32,214 nt of DNA from Dunaliella salina (lineage: Eukaryota; Chlorophyta; Chlorophyceae; Chlamydomonadales; Dunaliellaceae): positions 791,237 through 823,450 of the forward strand of contig MU069450.1 in the NCBI GenBank assembly GCA_002284615.2, read 5' to 3'. How positions within the stretch are numbered: position 1 is the stretch's first letter; the number at the start of each line of letters is the position of its first letter. Below the pieces are notes generated by a model that was given only the letters and a program-made list of their open reading frames with translations, had not been told where the DNA came from and did no database searches. The translations under genes were made by a program, and so were the position numbers. Shown piece by piece: positions 7,701 to 15,829 of the stretch.

Positions 7701-10591
7701 GACATGCAAGCCAGTTGTGTGGGCCAGGGTGGGCAGGTATGCATGAGCGCCGGCTGCTCAGTTTGTGCTCAGTGCTTGCCCTTTCCTCAGCTGCAAGTCG
7801 ATTTTTGGTTGTGCTGGGTATGCAGGTAGATGCAGCATTGAAAGAGGAGCAGATTGGTACCCTGTTTTCCTGGATAGAGGCGCAGTGCAAAGGAGCTTAG
7901 GGGTTGGTGGGTGGGTCCAAAACTTGGGCGTGCTTTTCTGGAAAATAAAGGTTTTCGCTCTTGCCAAAAAAGTCAACCTTTGTCCCTCTCTTTCCTTTTT
8001 TATTATCCAGGATGCATAAAAAGAAATAATCGTATTTTGGGAATGGGCAAAGAGCCCAAAATGGAGGTGTAGGCCATTTTTTGTTGATTTGAGGCCAGGA
8101 GAGTGACCTAGAGTCCTCCCGCTTTCAACAATTTCGGTGAAGCGTGCTTTTTTTGCAATGACGAAGGTTTGCCTGATTAGATTTGAGGGGAAAACCAAAG
8201 AAGCATTTCTGGTGTTGCCCAACAAGGGAAAATGTGCGAATGGAAATTGGTCATGTTTCCGGTCTGAAAGAGCAGCTTTATTGTAGGAATTTGATGCTGT
8301 GCAAAATAAGTGCAGCTCTGACGCACATAATGACAGGTTGTTGGATTCAAGTACAAAGCAGTATCGAGAATGCGATTATGTTAATCTGGTTTCCATGATG
8401 GCACAATGGCGTTTAAGGAAAAGGGCCAACAGGCGTCATAATTTCCATGAGCAGGCAGTCTTTGTCACCCTTTCCTCTGAAAAAGAGCAGGAAAAGATTA
8501 CCTTAGCTGCATGACCAGTTCGAGGGGTCCCCCCAAAATAATCGTTTTTTCTACTTCGAATGGCTGAATTCGAATGTCCAGGAGTTAATATTTCAGTTCG
8601 AAGGGCACTTCAAAGGGTTCGGATGGCTCACGGCTGGCCTTAATTTCTCAGTACAATGCCCAATTCAAATCTTGCTGCAAGGACTGCTGCTGCTGCTGCT
8701 GCTGGAGGGTATGCTGATGCTGTTGGAGGTCATGCTGATGCTGCCACTGGCAAGTTTGCACACGCCTGGAAGAGTCAGAAGTGGAGTTACATGCTTAGTT
8801 ATATGCTCAGCAATCCACAAGCTGTCACTGTCGCACAGCCCATGCACAAACACTGGAGCCCATGCATGCAACATCAACCCATGGGCTGGCCAGCTGTCAC
8901 CTGGAGGACGTACGACAGGGTTCTTCTGCTTTACTGGCTGCCCCTTATTGTCCTTCTTGGCCTTGCTCAGCTTGTTCTGGGTCACTAGGAGCTGCTGGGC
9001 GGGGGTTACACTTAGCTAAGGGGCAGGACCTTGAGGGCTGGGGGCCTGTGAGGCCATTTTCAGCACTTGCCATTTTCAGCTCTGAAATTAATTAAATTCT
9101 AGTTCAAACAAAGTTCGAAAGCTCAGGCAATAAGTAATTAGAGGTTTCCAATTTGGGGGTTCGAATGCCCCACGATTAATTCATCTTCGAACTGGTCGTG
9201 CAGCTACGGTAGTTTATGCAAGCCAGAGGCAGCGCGCAGGAAGAGAAGGGCCCCTATAAGGCAAGATAGTTGGGGTCTCATCACGAAATCCTTCCTTTGC
9301 GCCACAAACAATATGTCTGGATCTTGCGCCCGCAATTCAGGTTCTAAGCCAATGTAAGGAGGACTGCTGGCCGGACTCACTCTCAGTTTCAGCGCTGACT
9401 GTTGGGTCTTTCCTAAATGCATGCTGGCTGTGCCAGCATTGACTTTCTTTCTTTCTTTCTAAGGACGGTTTTGGGAGGTTTGCAACATTACCGCATCATA
9501 GATTAAATAGGCCACACCAATACCTTGTGCTGATCACGTCACTTGATGCTTTTGCAGATCAGCGCATGCATCACTTCATACATTTGCATCACTCCATGCC
9601 TTTGCAGATCAGTGAAGCATCGCTGCGCGCCTTTGCTTCAATGATGCATCACTTGTTACCTTTGCGCCACTTGATGTGTCGCTCCGTGCATTTGCAGCTC
9701 AGTGAAGCGTCACTCAACATGCCTCTAAATGGGTGGATTGTAAATTTTGCGTCACTTAGTGCGCCACTTGATGCCTTTGCAGCTCAGTGAAACGTCACTC
9801 GACGTGCCTCTACATGGGTGGATTGTAATTTTTGCGTCACTGAGTGCGCCACTTGATGCCTTAGCGTCACTTAGTGCGCCACTCGATGCCTTTGCTGATC
9901 AGAGACCTGCATCGCTGCGCGCCTTTGCTTCAATGATGCATCACTTATTACCGTTGCGCCACTTGATGTGTCGCTCCGTGCCTTTGCAGCTCAATGGAGC
10001 GTCACTTGACGTGCCTCTAAATGGGTAGATTGCAATTTTTGCGTCACTGAGTGCGCCACTTGATGCCTTTGCAGCTCAGTGAAGCGGTGCCTCTAAATGG
10101 GTGGATTGTAAATTTTGCGTCACTGAGTGCGCCACTTGATGCCTTTGCAGCTCAGTGAAGCGGTGCCTCTAAATGGGTGGATTGTGATTTTTGCATCACT
10201 GAGTGCGCCACTTGATGCCTTCGCGTCACTGAGTGCGCCACTCGGTGCCTTTGCAGATCAGTGAAGCATTGCTGCGCGCCTTTGCTTCAATGATGCATCA
10301 CTTGTTACCTTTGCGTCACTTGATGTGTCGCCCCGTGCCTTTGCAGCTCAGTGAAGCGTCACTTGACATGCCTCTAAATGGGTTGGTTGTAATTTGCGTC
10401 ACGTAGTGCGCCACTTGATGCCTTTGCGTCACGTAGTGCGCCACTTGATGCCTTTGCGTCACGTAGTGCGCCACTTGATGCCTTTGCAGGTCAGTGAAGC
10501 AATGTGCCAAGCATTCAAGTCTGCTGGAAAACTAGACGTCAACTCCGCCATTGTGGCTCAGCTAGACCAAATTGGGGCAACGCTTTTATGA
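1700..10591 (+). CDS. Homoserine kinase, C-terminal four exons (gene extends left of window)
   Basis: Homoserine kinase phosphorylates homoserine to O-phosphohomoserine, the plastid branch-point substrate for threonine and methionine in green plants. It belongs to the GHMP kinase family. Four exons (1700-1771, 3379-3508, 6157-6233, 10490-10591) join in phase to give about 126 C-terminal residues. They match the plant enzyme's ending block by block: MRAALPKEVP, then VAGILNGD, IVEPVRGPLIPG and MAVKEAAKAAG, then the GHMP motif 3 region GCTISGAGPTAVAI, and finally AMCQAFKSAGKL and LDQIGATLL before TGA. All introns are GT-AG: 1772-3378, 3509-6156 and 6234-10489. They are long (1.6, 2.6 and 4.3 kb) and full of repeats. 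The catalytic N-terminal part and promoter are outside the window. I see no stop or frameshift in these exons, so the gene looks functional. The family call is from recalled similarity, not a search. Confidence 0.92.
1826..1890. repeat. Short cagcaatcc repeat
   Basis: The motif cacagcaatccrc occurs four times in about 65 bp, with gagcacac variants between. It is a small decayed simple repeat just inside the intron after the exon at 1700-1771. Confidence 0.6.
2343..2745. repeat. 101-bp tandem repeat, 3 full copies plus a partial
   Basis: The block tgtcttgctgacctggtatg starts at 2471, 2572 and 2673, with a diverged partial copy at about 2346. Each unit also contains two or three copies of an 18-bp subrepeat, attaagcattagcata. 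It lies in homoserine kinase intron 1772-3378. Confidence 0.9.
2746..3110. other. Intron sequence, nothing recognised
   Basis: This is AT-rich intron sequence with small echoes of taattaccatt. I see no exon, RNA or transposon similarity in it. Confidence 0.4.
3115..3330 (+). repeat. Decayed upstream duplicates of the acceptor region of exon 3379-3508
   Basis: The true acceptor region (about 3350-3430: ggcctatggcttgcatcaca, then the acceptor cag, then GTTGCTGGCATCCTGAACGG) has diverged copies upstream. One is near 3240-3320 and reads ctgtgctttgcatgtgg, then ggtttctggtatcctgaatg. A weaker one is near 3125-3175. Spacing is about 110-118 bp. The AG acceptor reads tataggtttctgg in the nearer copy. 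These look like old tandem duplications spanning the intron-exon junction. Confidence 0.6.
3379..3508 (+). CDS. Homoserine kinase exon (43 codons plus 1 nt)
   Basis: Acceptor cacacgcag, donor gtaagc at 3509. It encodes VAGILNGDSQLLGQALDSD, VIVEPVRGPLIPG and LMAVKEAAKAAG, the helical and loop segments before GHMP motif 3. The exon starts in phase 0 and ends after the first base of a Gly codon, completed by GT at 6157. Pieces of this exon are repeated in the flanking introns. Confidence 0.93.
3538..3575. repeat. (GGT)n-like trinucleotide tract
   Basis: A run of ggt units interrupted by tgt and gat, immediately downstream of the exon donor at 3509. Confidence 0.8.
3690..3770 (+). pseudogene. 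Relic copy of the 3' end of exon 3379-3508, donor lost
   Basis: The stretch gaggaagcagccaaaacagc at about 3709-3728, followed by agacgaggcaccgcg and tcatggtctg, aligns with exon bases 3488-3508 and the intron bases after them (caaggaagcagctaaagcag, caggtaagcagtagg, tcatggtctg). The donor GT has become GA. The copy therefore includes exon end, splice site and at least 35 bp of intron. Confidence 0.65.
3825..3885 (+). pseudogene. Second relic copy of the 3' half of exon 3379-3508
   Basis: The segment gggcctctcatttcaggcct, then gttgggtgtgaagaaagcag and ccaagcagcag, aligns with exon bases 3457-3508 (gggcctcttatcccaggtct and following). The donor position reads attgtc, so it is not a splice site. 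Immediately after it, aaggttgcatggcat resembles the start of the same exon, suggesting head-to-tail repetition. Confidence 0.65.
4165..5640. repeat. 29-bp minisatellite, roughly 50 copies
   Basis: The unit is gaagacactgttgtgcagac followed by actatttat. Many units end in actggtaat or have ttatgcagg instead of ttgtgcaga. Variant units are intermixed, as expected for unequal exchange or conversion. Three N bases sit inside (near 4849 and 5165), so the true copy number is uncertain. It fills more than half of the 2648-bp homoserine kinase intron 3509-6156. Confidence 0.95.
5641..6156. other. Intron remainder before exon 6157, nothing recognised
   Basis: Unique-looking intron sequence. Open frames on both strands here overlap the true short exon at 6157 and have no similarity I recognise. 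Confidence 0.4.
6157..6233 (+). CDS. Homoserine kinase exon with GHMP motif 3 (77 nt)
   Basis: Acceptor gtgctcgcag, donor gtaatt at 6234. GT completes the Gly codon begun at 3508, followed by AHGCTISGAGPTAVAIVSDP and ETGKK. The GCTISGAGPT block is the glycine-rich motif 3 of GHMP kinases and is very characteristic of plant-like homoserine kinase. The exon ends in phase 0. Confidence 0.95.
6290..6640. repeat. Degenerate ~20-bp tandem repeat around tgccatgatncttgcaac
   Basis: A motif close to ctgccatgatccttgcaacc recurs about 15 times with strong divergence. Some units combine into about 40-bp blocks (ctcaaacaaactgccatgat occurs twice, near 6402 and 6444). It starts within 60 bp of the donor of exon 6157-6233. 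Confidence 0.75.
6690..6775 (-). repeat. Third copy of a retroelement 3'-end hairpin motif
   Basis: On the - strand this reads ggctcactgctagtgccagc, then gctaactgttgggtctttcc, ttaatgcacgctgg, a short loop and ccagcatag. It matches the segment at 20036-20117 and, less closely, the one at 9370-9440. The tail after the hairpin (accttcactttc) is CTTT-like. I infer a 5'-truncated retrotransposon end inserted in the homoserine kinase intron. Confidence 0.65.
6776..7160. other. Intron sequence, nothing recognised
   Basis: No gene, RNA or repeat similarity seen. It may be further sequence of the truncated element at 6690-6775, but there is no second copy to compare with. Confidence 0.35.
7165..7950 (+). 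mobile_element. Dispersed G-rich repeat, copy 1
   Basis: This block is collinear with 26670-27335. Shared anchors in order are: cctgagctc.agagct, ttgggaccccccctct, ttccacagga, taccctcttagtgca, tgtggaggcaaacatgc, tcaggagggca, ggcaggtatgcatg, gaaagaggagcagattgg and a final gggtcc..aaa. I see no terminal inverted repeats and no recognisable coding capacity. At the two places where copy 2 has poly-G tracts, this copy has only moderately G-rich sequence (gaggtggggggaagttcagg, and ggttggtgggtgggtcc). The type of element is unknown. Confidence 0.7.
7413..7612. repeat. 26/28-bp alternating minisatellite inside the G-rich repeat
   Basis: The units gcagggtttgggcagcaggg and ggtgtgcatg or ggtgtgg alternate to give a 54-bp higher period, 6 to 7 units in all. 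Translated it gives GFGQQGVCMA repeats. I regard that as non-coding, since copy 2 of the dispersed repeat has only one unit. Confidence 0.85.
8501..9209 (+). mobile_element. MITE copy 1 (709 bp, TA target duplication)
   Basis: Ends are inverted repeats: ccttagctgcatgaccagtt cga on the left, and ccgtagctgcacgaccagtt cga reading in from the right. TA flanks both ends (8499-8500 and 9210-9211). A second copy in inverted orientation lies at 22181-22912. The interior holds many ttcgaa motifs, a CTG trinucleotide run (about 8680-8705) and no transposase frame. TA duplication and short inverted ends fit a non-autonomous element mobilised by a Tc1/mariner-type transposase (inference). It lies in homoserine kinase intron 6234-10489. 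Confidence 0.9.
9212..9465 (+). repeat. Retroelement 3'-end copy with hairpin and CTTT tail
   Basis: The sequence gcgctgactgttgggtcttt, then cctaaatgc, a perfect hairpin (atgctggc tgt gccagcat, 9421-9439) and gactttctttctttctttct ends a segment related to 20036-20117. The rest of the block (9212-9370) shows no obvious match to the other copies. I infer the 3' end of a truncated non-LTR element with a microsatellite tail. Confidence 0.6.
9466..9539. other. Unique spacer between retroelement tail and exon-edge array
   Basis: No feature seen. Confidence 0.3.
9540..10489 (+). repeat. Tandem array built from the acceptor edge of the last homoserine kinase exon
   Basis: The array consists of variable units (about 50-110 bp) of gcgtcactgagtgcgccact, tgatgcctttgcag, ntcagtgaagc and cctctaaatgggtggattg. 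The core tgcctttgcag + NTCAGTGAAGC is the same sequence that forms the true 3' splice site and first bases of the exon at 10490 (tgcctttgcag, GTCAGTGAAGC). tttgcag followed by the exon-like bases occurs at 9551, 9601, 9691, 9776, 9983, 10068, 10144, 10250 and 10340, plus a broken one near 9890. Every decoy has A or C directly after AG, while the true exon has G. The array ends exactly at the exon. Confidence 0.9.
10490..10591 (+). CDS. Homoserine kinase last exon with stop
   Basis: Acceptor cctttgcag, then 33 codons and TGA at 10589-10591. It encodes VSEAMCQAFKSAGKLDVNSA followed by IVAQLDQIGATLL, matching the C-terminal helix and LD.VGA ending of plant homoserine kinases. Phase 0 agrees with the preceding exon. 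Confidence 0.93.
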   Translation, partial: VSEAMCQAFKSAGKLDVNSAIVAQLDQIGATLL

Positions 10592-10865
10592 GGAACACCT
10601 TAGTTTCTGCCTGCCAGAGTTTCAGATACACATATTCATCAATTTTCTGTCAATGTACAGTTGCATTCCTGAATGTTTGTGTGGGGCATGTCACTGATCG
10701 CGGAAATAACGTTTGGATGCCGTTTCACAACAGAGTAAACGGCATGCACTTGCAAGCTCAACCATGCATCAGTAAGCATTTTCAGACACACAGGATGGTC
10801 AAAACTGGCACGTCAAATACGAACAGGACTTTATGCCACTTAGCCTAATAATGCTTGTGTGGCAT

Positions 10866-10870
<5 letters not shown>
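10592..10870. other. 3' flank of homoserine kinase
   Basis: Probable 3' untranslated region and downstream sequence. I cannot place a poly(A) site with confidence. Confidence 0.4.
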
Positions 10871-10934
<64 letters not shown>

Positions 10935-10935
10935 N

Positions 10936-11026
<91 letters not shown>
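10871..11026. repeat. (TG)n microsatellite
   Basis: About 155 bp of almost pure tg dinucleotide with one N near 10935, so the length is not reliable. Confidence 0.98.
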
Positions 11027-11027
<1 letters not shown>

Positions 11028-11112
11028 TGTGAGGGAAGGGTGCATCGCTGTGTGTGTGCCTCGAGTAGGCATCGGAGCTAAATTAAAACCCCCAACCTAC
11101 TGAAAGGCCAGG

Positions 11113-11114
11113 CG

Positions 11115-11176
<62 letters not shown>

Positions 11177-11183
11177 CGCGCGC
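11113..11183. repeat. (TG)n then (CG)n microsatellite
   Basis: About 55 bp of tg followed by about 16 bp of cg, a sequence class able to form Z-DNA. It directly precedes the 5' part of the long retrotransposon. Confidence 0.95.
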
Positions 11184-11395
11184 AAAAAAGCGTCCTTTAT
11201 TTCTGCTTCTGATGCACCCTTTGTGCAACATGCTCCGTTTTCTTTTCGCTGATCCCGGCTGACGCGAGCTTTTGCGAAACTGCATGATGCATGTAGCAGT
11301 TGCCCAGGGACGTGCCCATGAAGGGGCACAAGGTTTTGAAAATCGCAACTTTATGAAATTGCAAGTTGTGAAAAGAAAGCTTTTCTTCAAAACGC

Positions 11396-11746
11396 ATGGC
11401 TGCTGTGGAAAGGAAGGCTGAGGGTCACAAGCTGTATCCGAACATGTGGCATGTAAGCCCATCCAGCATTCACCAGCCCTCCACAGCCTACAAGCTCTGC
11501 ATTACAAATGAAGAATACAGGGAGGAGTTTGCCTCTCCTGAACCCATATATATGGAGAAGCAAGAAAAAGCCTTTTGCTTGGTTCACTCCTTCAACATGG
11601 CCATAGAAAAACACATGATTTTTGGGAACGAGATCCTGTCCCACATAGAGAACATGAATGAGACGCTCATTCCGAATGAGTCAACGCAACCTTCAAAACT
11701 CAATCTCCCTTCAGCGCTTTTATACCCCTGGCATAGGCAACTTTAA
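11396..11746 (+). pseudogene. Retrotransposon ORF, cysteine-protease-like domain, first part
   Basis: The frame opens at ATG 11396. The key stretch is EKQEKAFCLVHSFNMAI (residues 54-70): Q56, C61, H64, N67. The pattern E-K-Q-x4-C-x2-H-x2-N closely resembles the start of Josephin-type deubiquitinases, where Q and C are the oxyanion and nucleophile residues. The frame runs to 11746, but similarity jumps to another frame near 11700-11725, where the downstream frame gives FYTPGIGNFN. The product, if the element were intact, would be the N-terminal part of a multi-domain polyprotein. A papain-like or OTU-like fold is the alternative. The role of such domains in Dualen elements is not known to me. 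Confidence 0.7.
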
Positions 11747-12473
11747 CATCACAATTTTTAACCATTACCTGAGTAAAATTCCCTGGGACCAAGATAAAAG
11801 ATATATACTTCAGAACTACAACCATACTGAGCTTGCTGCTGGGGAGATCACCCAGGAGCTCATAGAAGGCATCCTCCTCACTGCTGCGTACAAAGACGCA
11901 GTCATTTTAACAACAATTACCAACCCCAATACCCTCCAGGGGCACGCCATCACTCTTAAGCGCAGCGACAACAACTCCTCCCATGATAACAATAGCTGGT
12001 TTATCCTAGATTCACACAATGACCAACCAAAACAGTTGCTCACCAGCAGCGACTGGAACAGGCTACATGGCAAAATTATTTCCCTACAGCATTTGCACAT
12101 TAATCCAGAACAAACTCACAATACGCAGCCAATCATACCTCCCTACAGTCCACACCCCTCTTCGAGCACCTACACTACTACCCCCCCTCCGCCTACACCA
12201 TCAACCAGTGCCAATGAAAACGACTATTACAGCGAGCACCAAGCTCCTTCCCAACCTCACTCCAGTGATAAGGTCACCAAGCTCAAATTCATGACCATGA
12301 ATGTGAGAGGCCTTTATACAAGCCACTCAGACCTGGGGCATGCCATTGCTACCCATGAATCAAGCTCCAAAAGAGCAACACACATCGAGCGTGGCTCTTT
12401 AACTTACTCAAGAAATACAAGTGGTGGCCTGCCTACAACAGAGACGGTGGAACAATCATCCGCGTCTGCTTAG
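11709..12473 (+). pseudogene. Retrotransposon ORF, protease second part, Pro/Thr linker and start of APE domain
   Basis: This frame begins usefully at about 11709 and contains GNFNITIFNHYLSK, then QGHAITLKR (candidate catalytic His, codon at 11943) and SWFILDSHND (candidate Asp, codon at 12009). This is the His...W-x-x-L-D-S layout of a C-H-D protease. A Pro/Thr/Ser-rich linker follows (about 12115-12260), and then KLKFMTMNVRGLYTSHSDL, the standard first strand of an APE endonuclease. After about 12385 the meaningful frame changes again (WLFNLLKKYKWWPAY), so the last residues before the stop at 12473 are out of frame. The region that normally carries the ETK catalytic glutamate of APE seems deleted between SDL and WLF. 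Confidence 0.7.
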
Positions 12474-13585
12474 AGATTGCTCTTTCAACCGACTGCTCCA
12501 ATGTAAGCTTAGATCCTAATGGCAGGCACGCCTCTGTTATCCTCAAAAGTCAACTCTCAAGCCCCCTAATCATTGGTACCTATTGGCCCTCAGGCAGCTC
12601 TCCAGAACACATGGGCTCAAGAGGTCAGATGCAAGCAGAGCTTNAATCCATTATGAACACTCATAGTAGCAGCATACCCATCATTATTGGAGATATGAAT
12701 GCAACAATAAAAAACGATGACCGTACCAGTAACAGGAGCTATCCCTGTGACATCCAGTACAGAAATTTCCTTCTCTCTAACAACCTCTCACCCTGTAAAG
12801 AGGACACCGCTAGACCCTGGACCCACTGCCAAGCCACGGGCAAAGAAGCTGACAATAGTACCATTTACTCCTTTGGCAGGATTGATGACATTGTTCTGCC
12901 CTCCAGAATTGCATCTGCTTGCACTCCCTGCCATACCTGCAAGCTTGGTTACTTGAGTGACCGCATCCCCCTTCTGCTCAGCATACCTACCAGCATTCTT
13001 GATGTCTCCATAACATGCATTAACAACCTCCCGCCAACCAAGCAACCACCCTGCATAGTTCTGGCCCGCCCTGTCAGCAGCTCTGACCAGCAAACCTTCA
13101 CGCAATCTGTCCTTGACCCCACGCATGGAGTCATCCAGGAGCTTGAGGGAACCTTACAAGTGCTCAACCCAGCCTTTACGGAGGCTAGCACCTTCCTTGG
13201 AAATCTCAGGACAACGAGCGCCAAAACTACCAAGAAGCTCACCTCTCTTTGCCATAAACCTGCCCCTGAAATCCTAGAGGACCTGGCTGACAAAGTTACC
13301 AACCTCATACATTCCTCCCACGACGTTGCACTAAAAGTTTGCGAGACCAAAACTATCTCTGAAGACCATAGACACTACAACCCGAGACCTGTCAGCAACA
13401 AGCGCAACTCTCTGCTGAAAAGACTAGGCCAGATCAGAGCTATCCAGAAACATGTCCTCTCACCCTTTGTCAACGCCAAGGACCTGACTTCCAACGTGCT
13501 AGAGCAAGTCAAGGGCAATGAAGCCTTACATGAGGCAATCTCAGAGCCAAGAACGCTCAATCCCAAACTACCTTTACAAGAATAG
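12387..13585 (+). pseudogene. Retrotransposon APE endonuclease and linker to RT
   Basis: The frame runs from about 12387 (LFNLLKKYKWWPAYNRDGGT) to a TAG at 13583-13585. Endonuclease motifs are IIIGDMNATI (GDMN codons at 12689-12700), FGRIDDIVLP, and YLSDRIPLLLSI at about 12950-12985. The last is the usual SDH motif with Arg in place of the catalytic His (CGC at 12962). One N occurs near 12644. The following 200 residues are helical and charged, as usual between APE and RT. The single TAG separates this frame from the RT frame, which continues in the same phase, so originally this was one protein. Confidence 0.8.
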
Positions 13586-15829
13586 CTGGAAAATCTTTTT
13601 AAATCCACCAAAGAAACTATATCTAGCATTGACCGGGCCAAAAACACTCTACAGACCAAGCAAGCTTGCAAACAGCAATGCAAACTTGCTATCAAAAACC
13701 CAAAGAAAGCGCACAAAGAAATCTTCAAGGACAAGAATGCACAACCAAGAGCTGGCTTGCAAGCCCTACGCAACCCTGAAGATAACCATCTCGAAACAGA
13801 ACCCAAGAAAATTGCACAAATTGTAGAAAAATACTACAGCAATGCTCTCAAAAACGTCAATATAAAAACTGGACAATACATTCCAGAAGAAGCACCCAAT
13901 AGCTATCCCTGGGAGCAAGCAAGCGCATCAACACATGTTCCCGACCCCTTCACCTTCCAGTCTCAAATAACCAAAGACGAATTAGAGGGGAGACAAGAAA
14001 GAGACTGGCTCCACTCCAAGGTCCTTGACAAAAGTGCCTTCCGCGAATGCATAAAGACTCTGAGCAACAACAGGTCTCCAGGGCCGGATGGCATAGCCAA
14101 TGAGCTCTTGAGGATGATCCCTCCAGAGATCCAAGAAACTATACACAAGCTCTTCATCATAATGTGGGCCATGCGTCTCACCCCTGTAAACAGGAAAACA
14201 AGCAGCACAATCCTGATAGACAAGGGAAAAGGAGAAGAAACTAACGTTTCCTCCTACAGACCAATAGGAATCGCTAATACACTCTACAAACTCTGGACCC
14301 GCCTCATCACTAGTACACTTTATGATTATGCTGAAGCACACTCCTTGCTCAGCAGCACGCAGGCTGGCTTCCGCAACCAAAAAGATACAATCCACCAGCT
14401 CCAAAACGTAATCATGAGCTTAGAAGACGCCAAATTCTTTAAGCAAGACATCTATGCCCTCATTGTGGATTTCACCTCCGCATTCAACACAACCGATCAT
14501 GATCGTATGCTATGGATCATGTATGACCTTGGCTTCCCCACTGATGCCATAGTCACAGTTAAAAACCTATACCAGGACGCTACCACCCTCATCAGACTTG
14601 CCAATGGGACTGGTACAGGGCAAATTCCTGTTGAAAGAGGCAATATTCAAGGCGACACATTGTCTCCTTTCCTGTTCCTACTGTATATGGAACCCCTTCT
14701 CCGCTGGCTCCACGCAGGAGGGCGCGGTTACAAACACATCTGCATCCCCAATCAAAACCAAACTGTCTCTGAAACGCACCTGGCCAACATTCTAAGCAGC
14801 GCCTCCTTTGCTGATGACCTTCTCAGCAAGACTAACACTATTCAAAACCTCAAAATTCAGGCCCGTAAGATAACACTTTATTCCGACTGGGCAGCACTCA
14901 TCATATCCGGTAGCAAGACGAAAGTGACAGGCATCCTATATGGTCACCCACCTAAAGATAAGAATGGAGTGACACCCTCCCAGACTCTTTGCCAGCAACT
15001 TGAAAACAAAATTAACATACAAGGACAAAAAGCACAGTTCATTACACCGGACACACCTTTTCGCTATCTGGGAGTAGAACTAACCATGAACTTGAACTGG
15101 AAGCACCAAATACGGTGCATGACTAATAACCTCAAAGAAAAGCTGGAAAACCTAAGAAAAACGTCTCTTACCCCTAGCCTGATTCTAAAGATTATTCGTA
15201 CAGCTATCATACCCAGTCTGACTTATTCCTTTGCAGTCACCCCCTGCACCCCTACTAACCTTGAGATGTGGGATAATATGGTGGATAGAATTATTAAAGA
15301 CAAGTTTGGTCTGTGGAATTGCACTGCTACTGCCATGATTCGAGAGGACACCTCTAATTGTGGCCTGGGTGTGACATCAGTATCTGCGGAATACCATAGG
15401 CGAATGGCCCTTGCCCTTAATCTGAGCTTAGAAGACCCTTCAATCAGACACCGCAATGTCACTATGAACCTCCTCACAATGCAAGTAAAACACTTGAAGG
15501 ACCTAGACACAGAGTACCTCACAACAAGAGAAGGAACAAACCATCGAAATAAGCGCCAACTAGACTACTGCATGAGAGCTCGCCAGCTCATCAGTGTCTA
15601 CTCGAGCAAGCTCCACCTCACAAAATAAAGCGTAAGCCTGTTCCTGGATGACTTCAAGATCATTGATGAGGCTCTCTCCCTCCATAAACCCCCGGCCCAC
15701 TCCTTCCCAACGCTGATTGCTTGCATCACAAAACCCCTCCTAAGTCTAGATATCCAAGGACTCCATGAACTTACAACCACTAGCGGAACCCACATAATCA
15801 CTGTGGCGCAACTCAAGAACAAGCACTAA
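13586..15829 (+). pseudogene. Retrotransposon reverse transcriptase
   Basis: The frame is open from 13586 to a TAA at 15626-15628 and stays meaningful to a second TAA at 15827-15829. RT blocks in order: NNRSPGPDGIANELL, a YRPIGIAN block, STQAGFRNQKDTIHQL, ALIVDFTSAFNTTDHDRM (first catalytic Asp codon near 14468), GNIQGDTLSPFLFLLYMEPL, and SFADDLL (codons from 14804, the YADD box with Phe replacing Tyr). The thumb region follows with FRYLGVELTMNLNWKHQI. Length and block spacing are those of a full non-LTR RT. It would copy the element's RNA at a nicked target site. It is dead only because of flanking stops and frameshifts. Confidence 0.92.

Noticed and set aside
8656..9095. Overlapping open frames of 77-115 residues on both strands
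   Set aside because: They lie inside MITE copy 1 and reappear in inverted, frame-broken form in copy 2; the element is non-coding.
10833..11103. Cys-Val repeat proteins on both strands
   Set aside because: Translation of the (TG)n microsatellite.
11396..12115. OTU-type protease
   Set aside because: The D-G-N-C context of OTU enzymes is absent; Q-x4-C-x2-H-x2-N fits Josephin-like better, although neither is proven.
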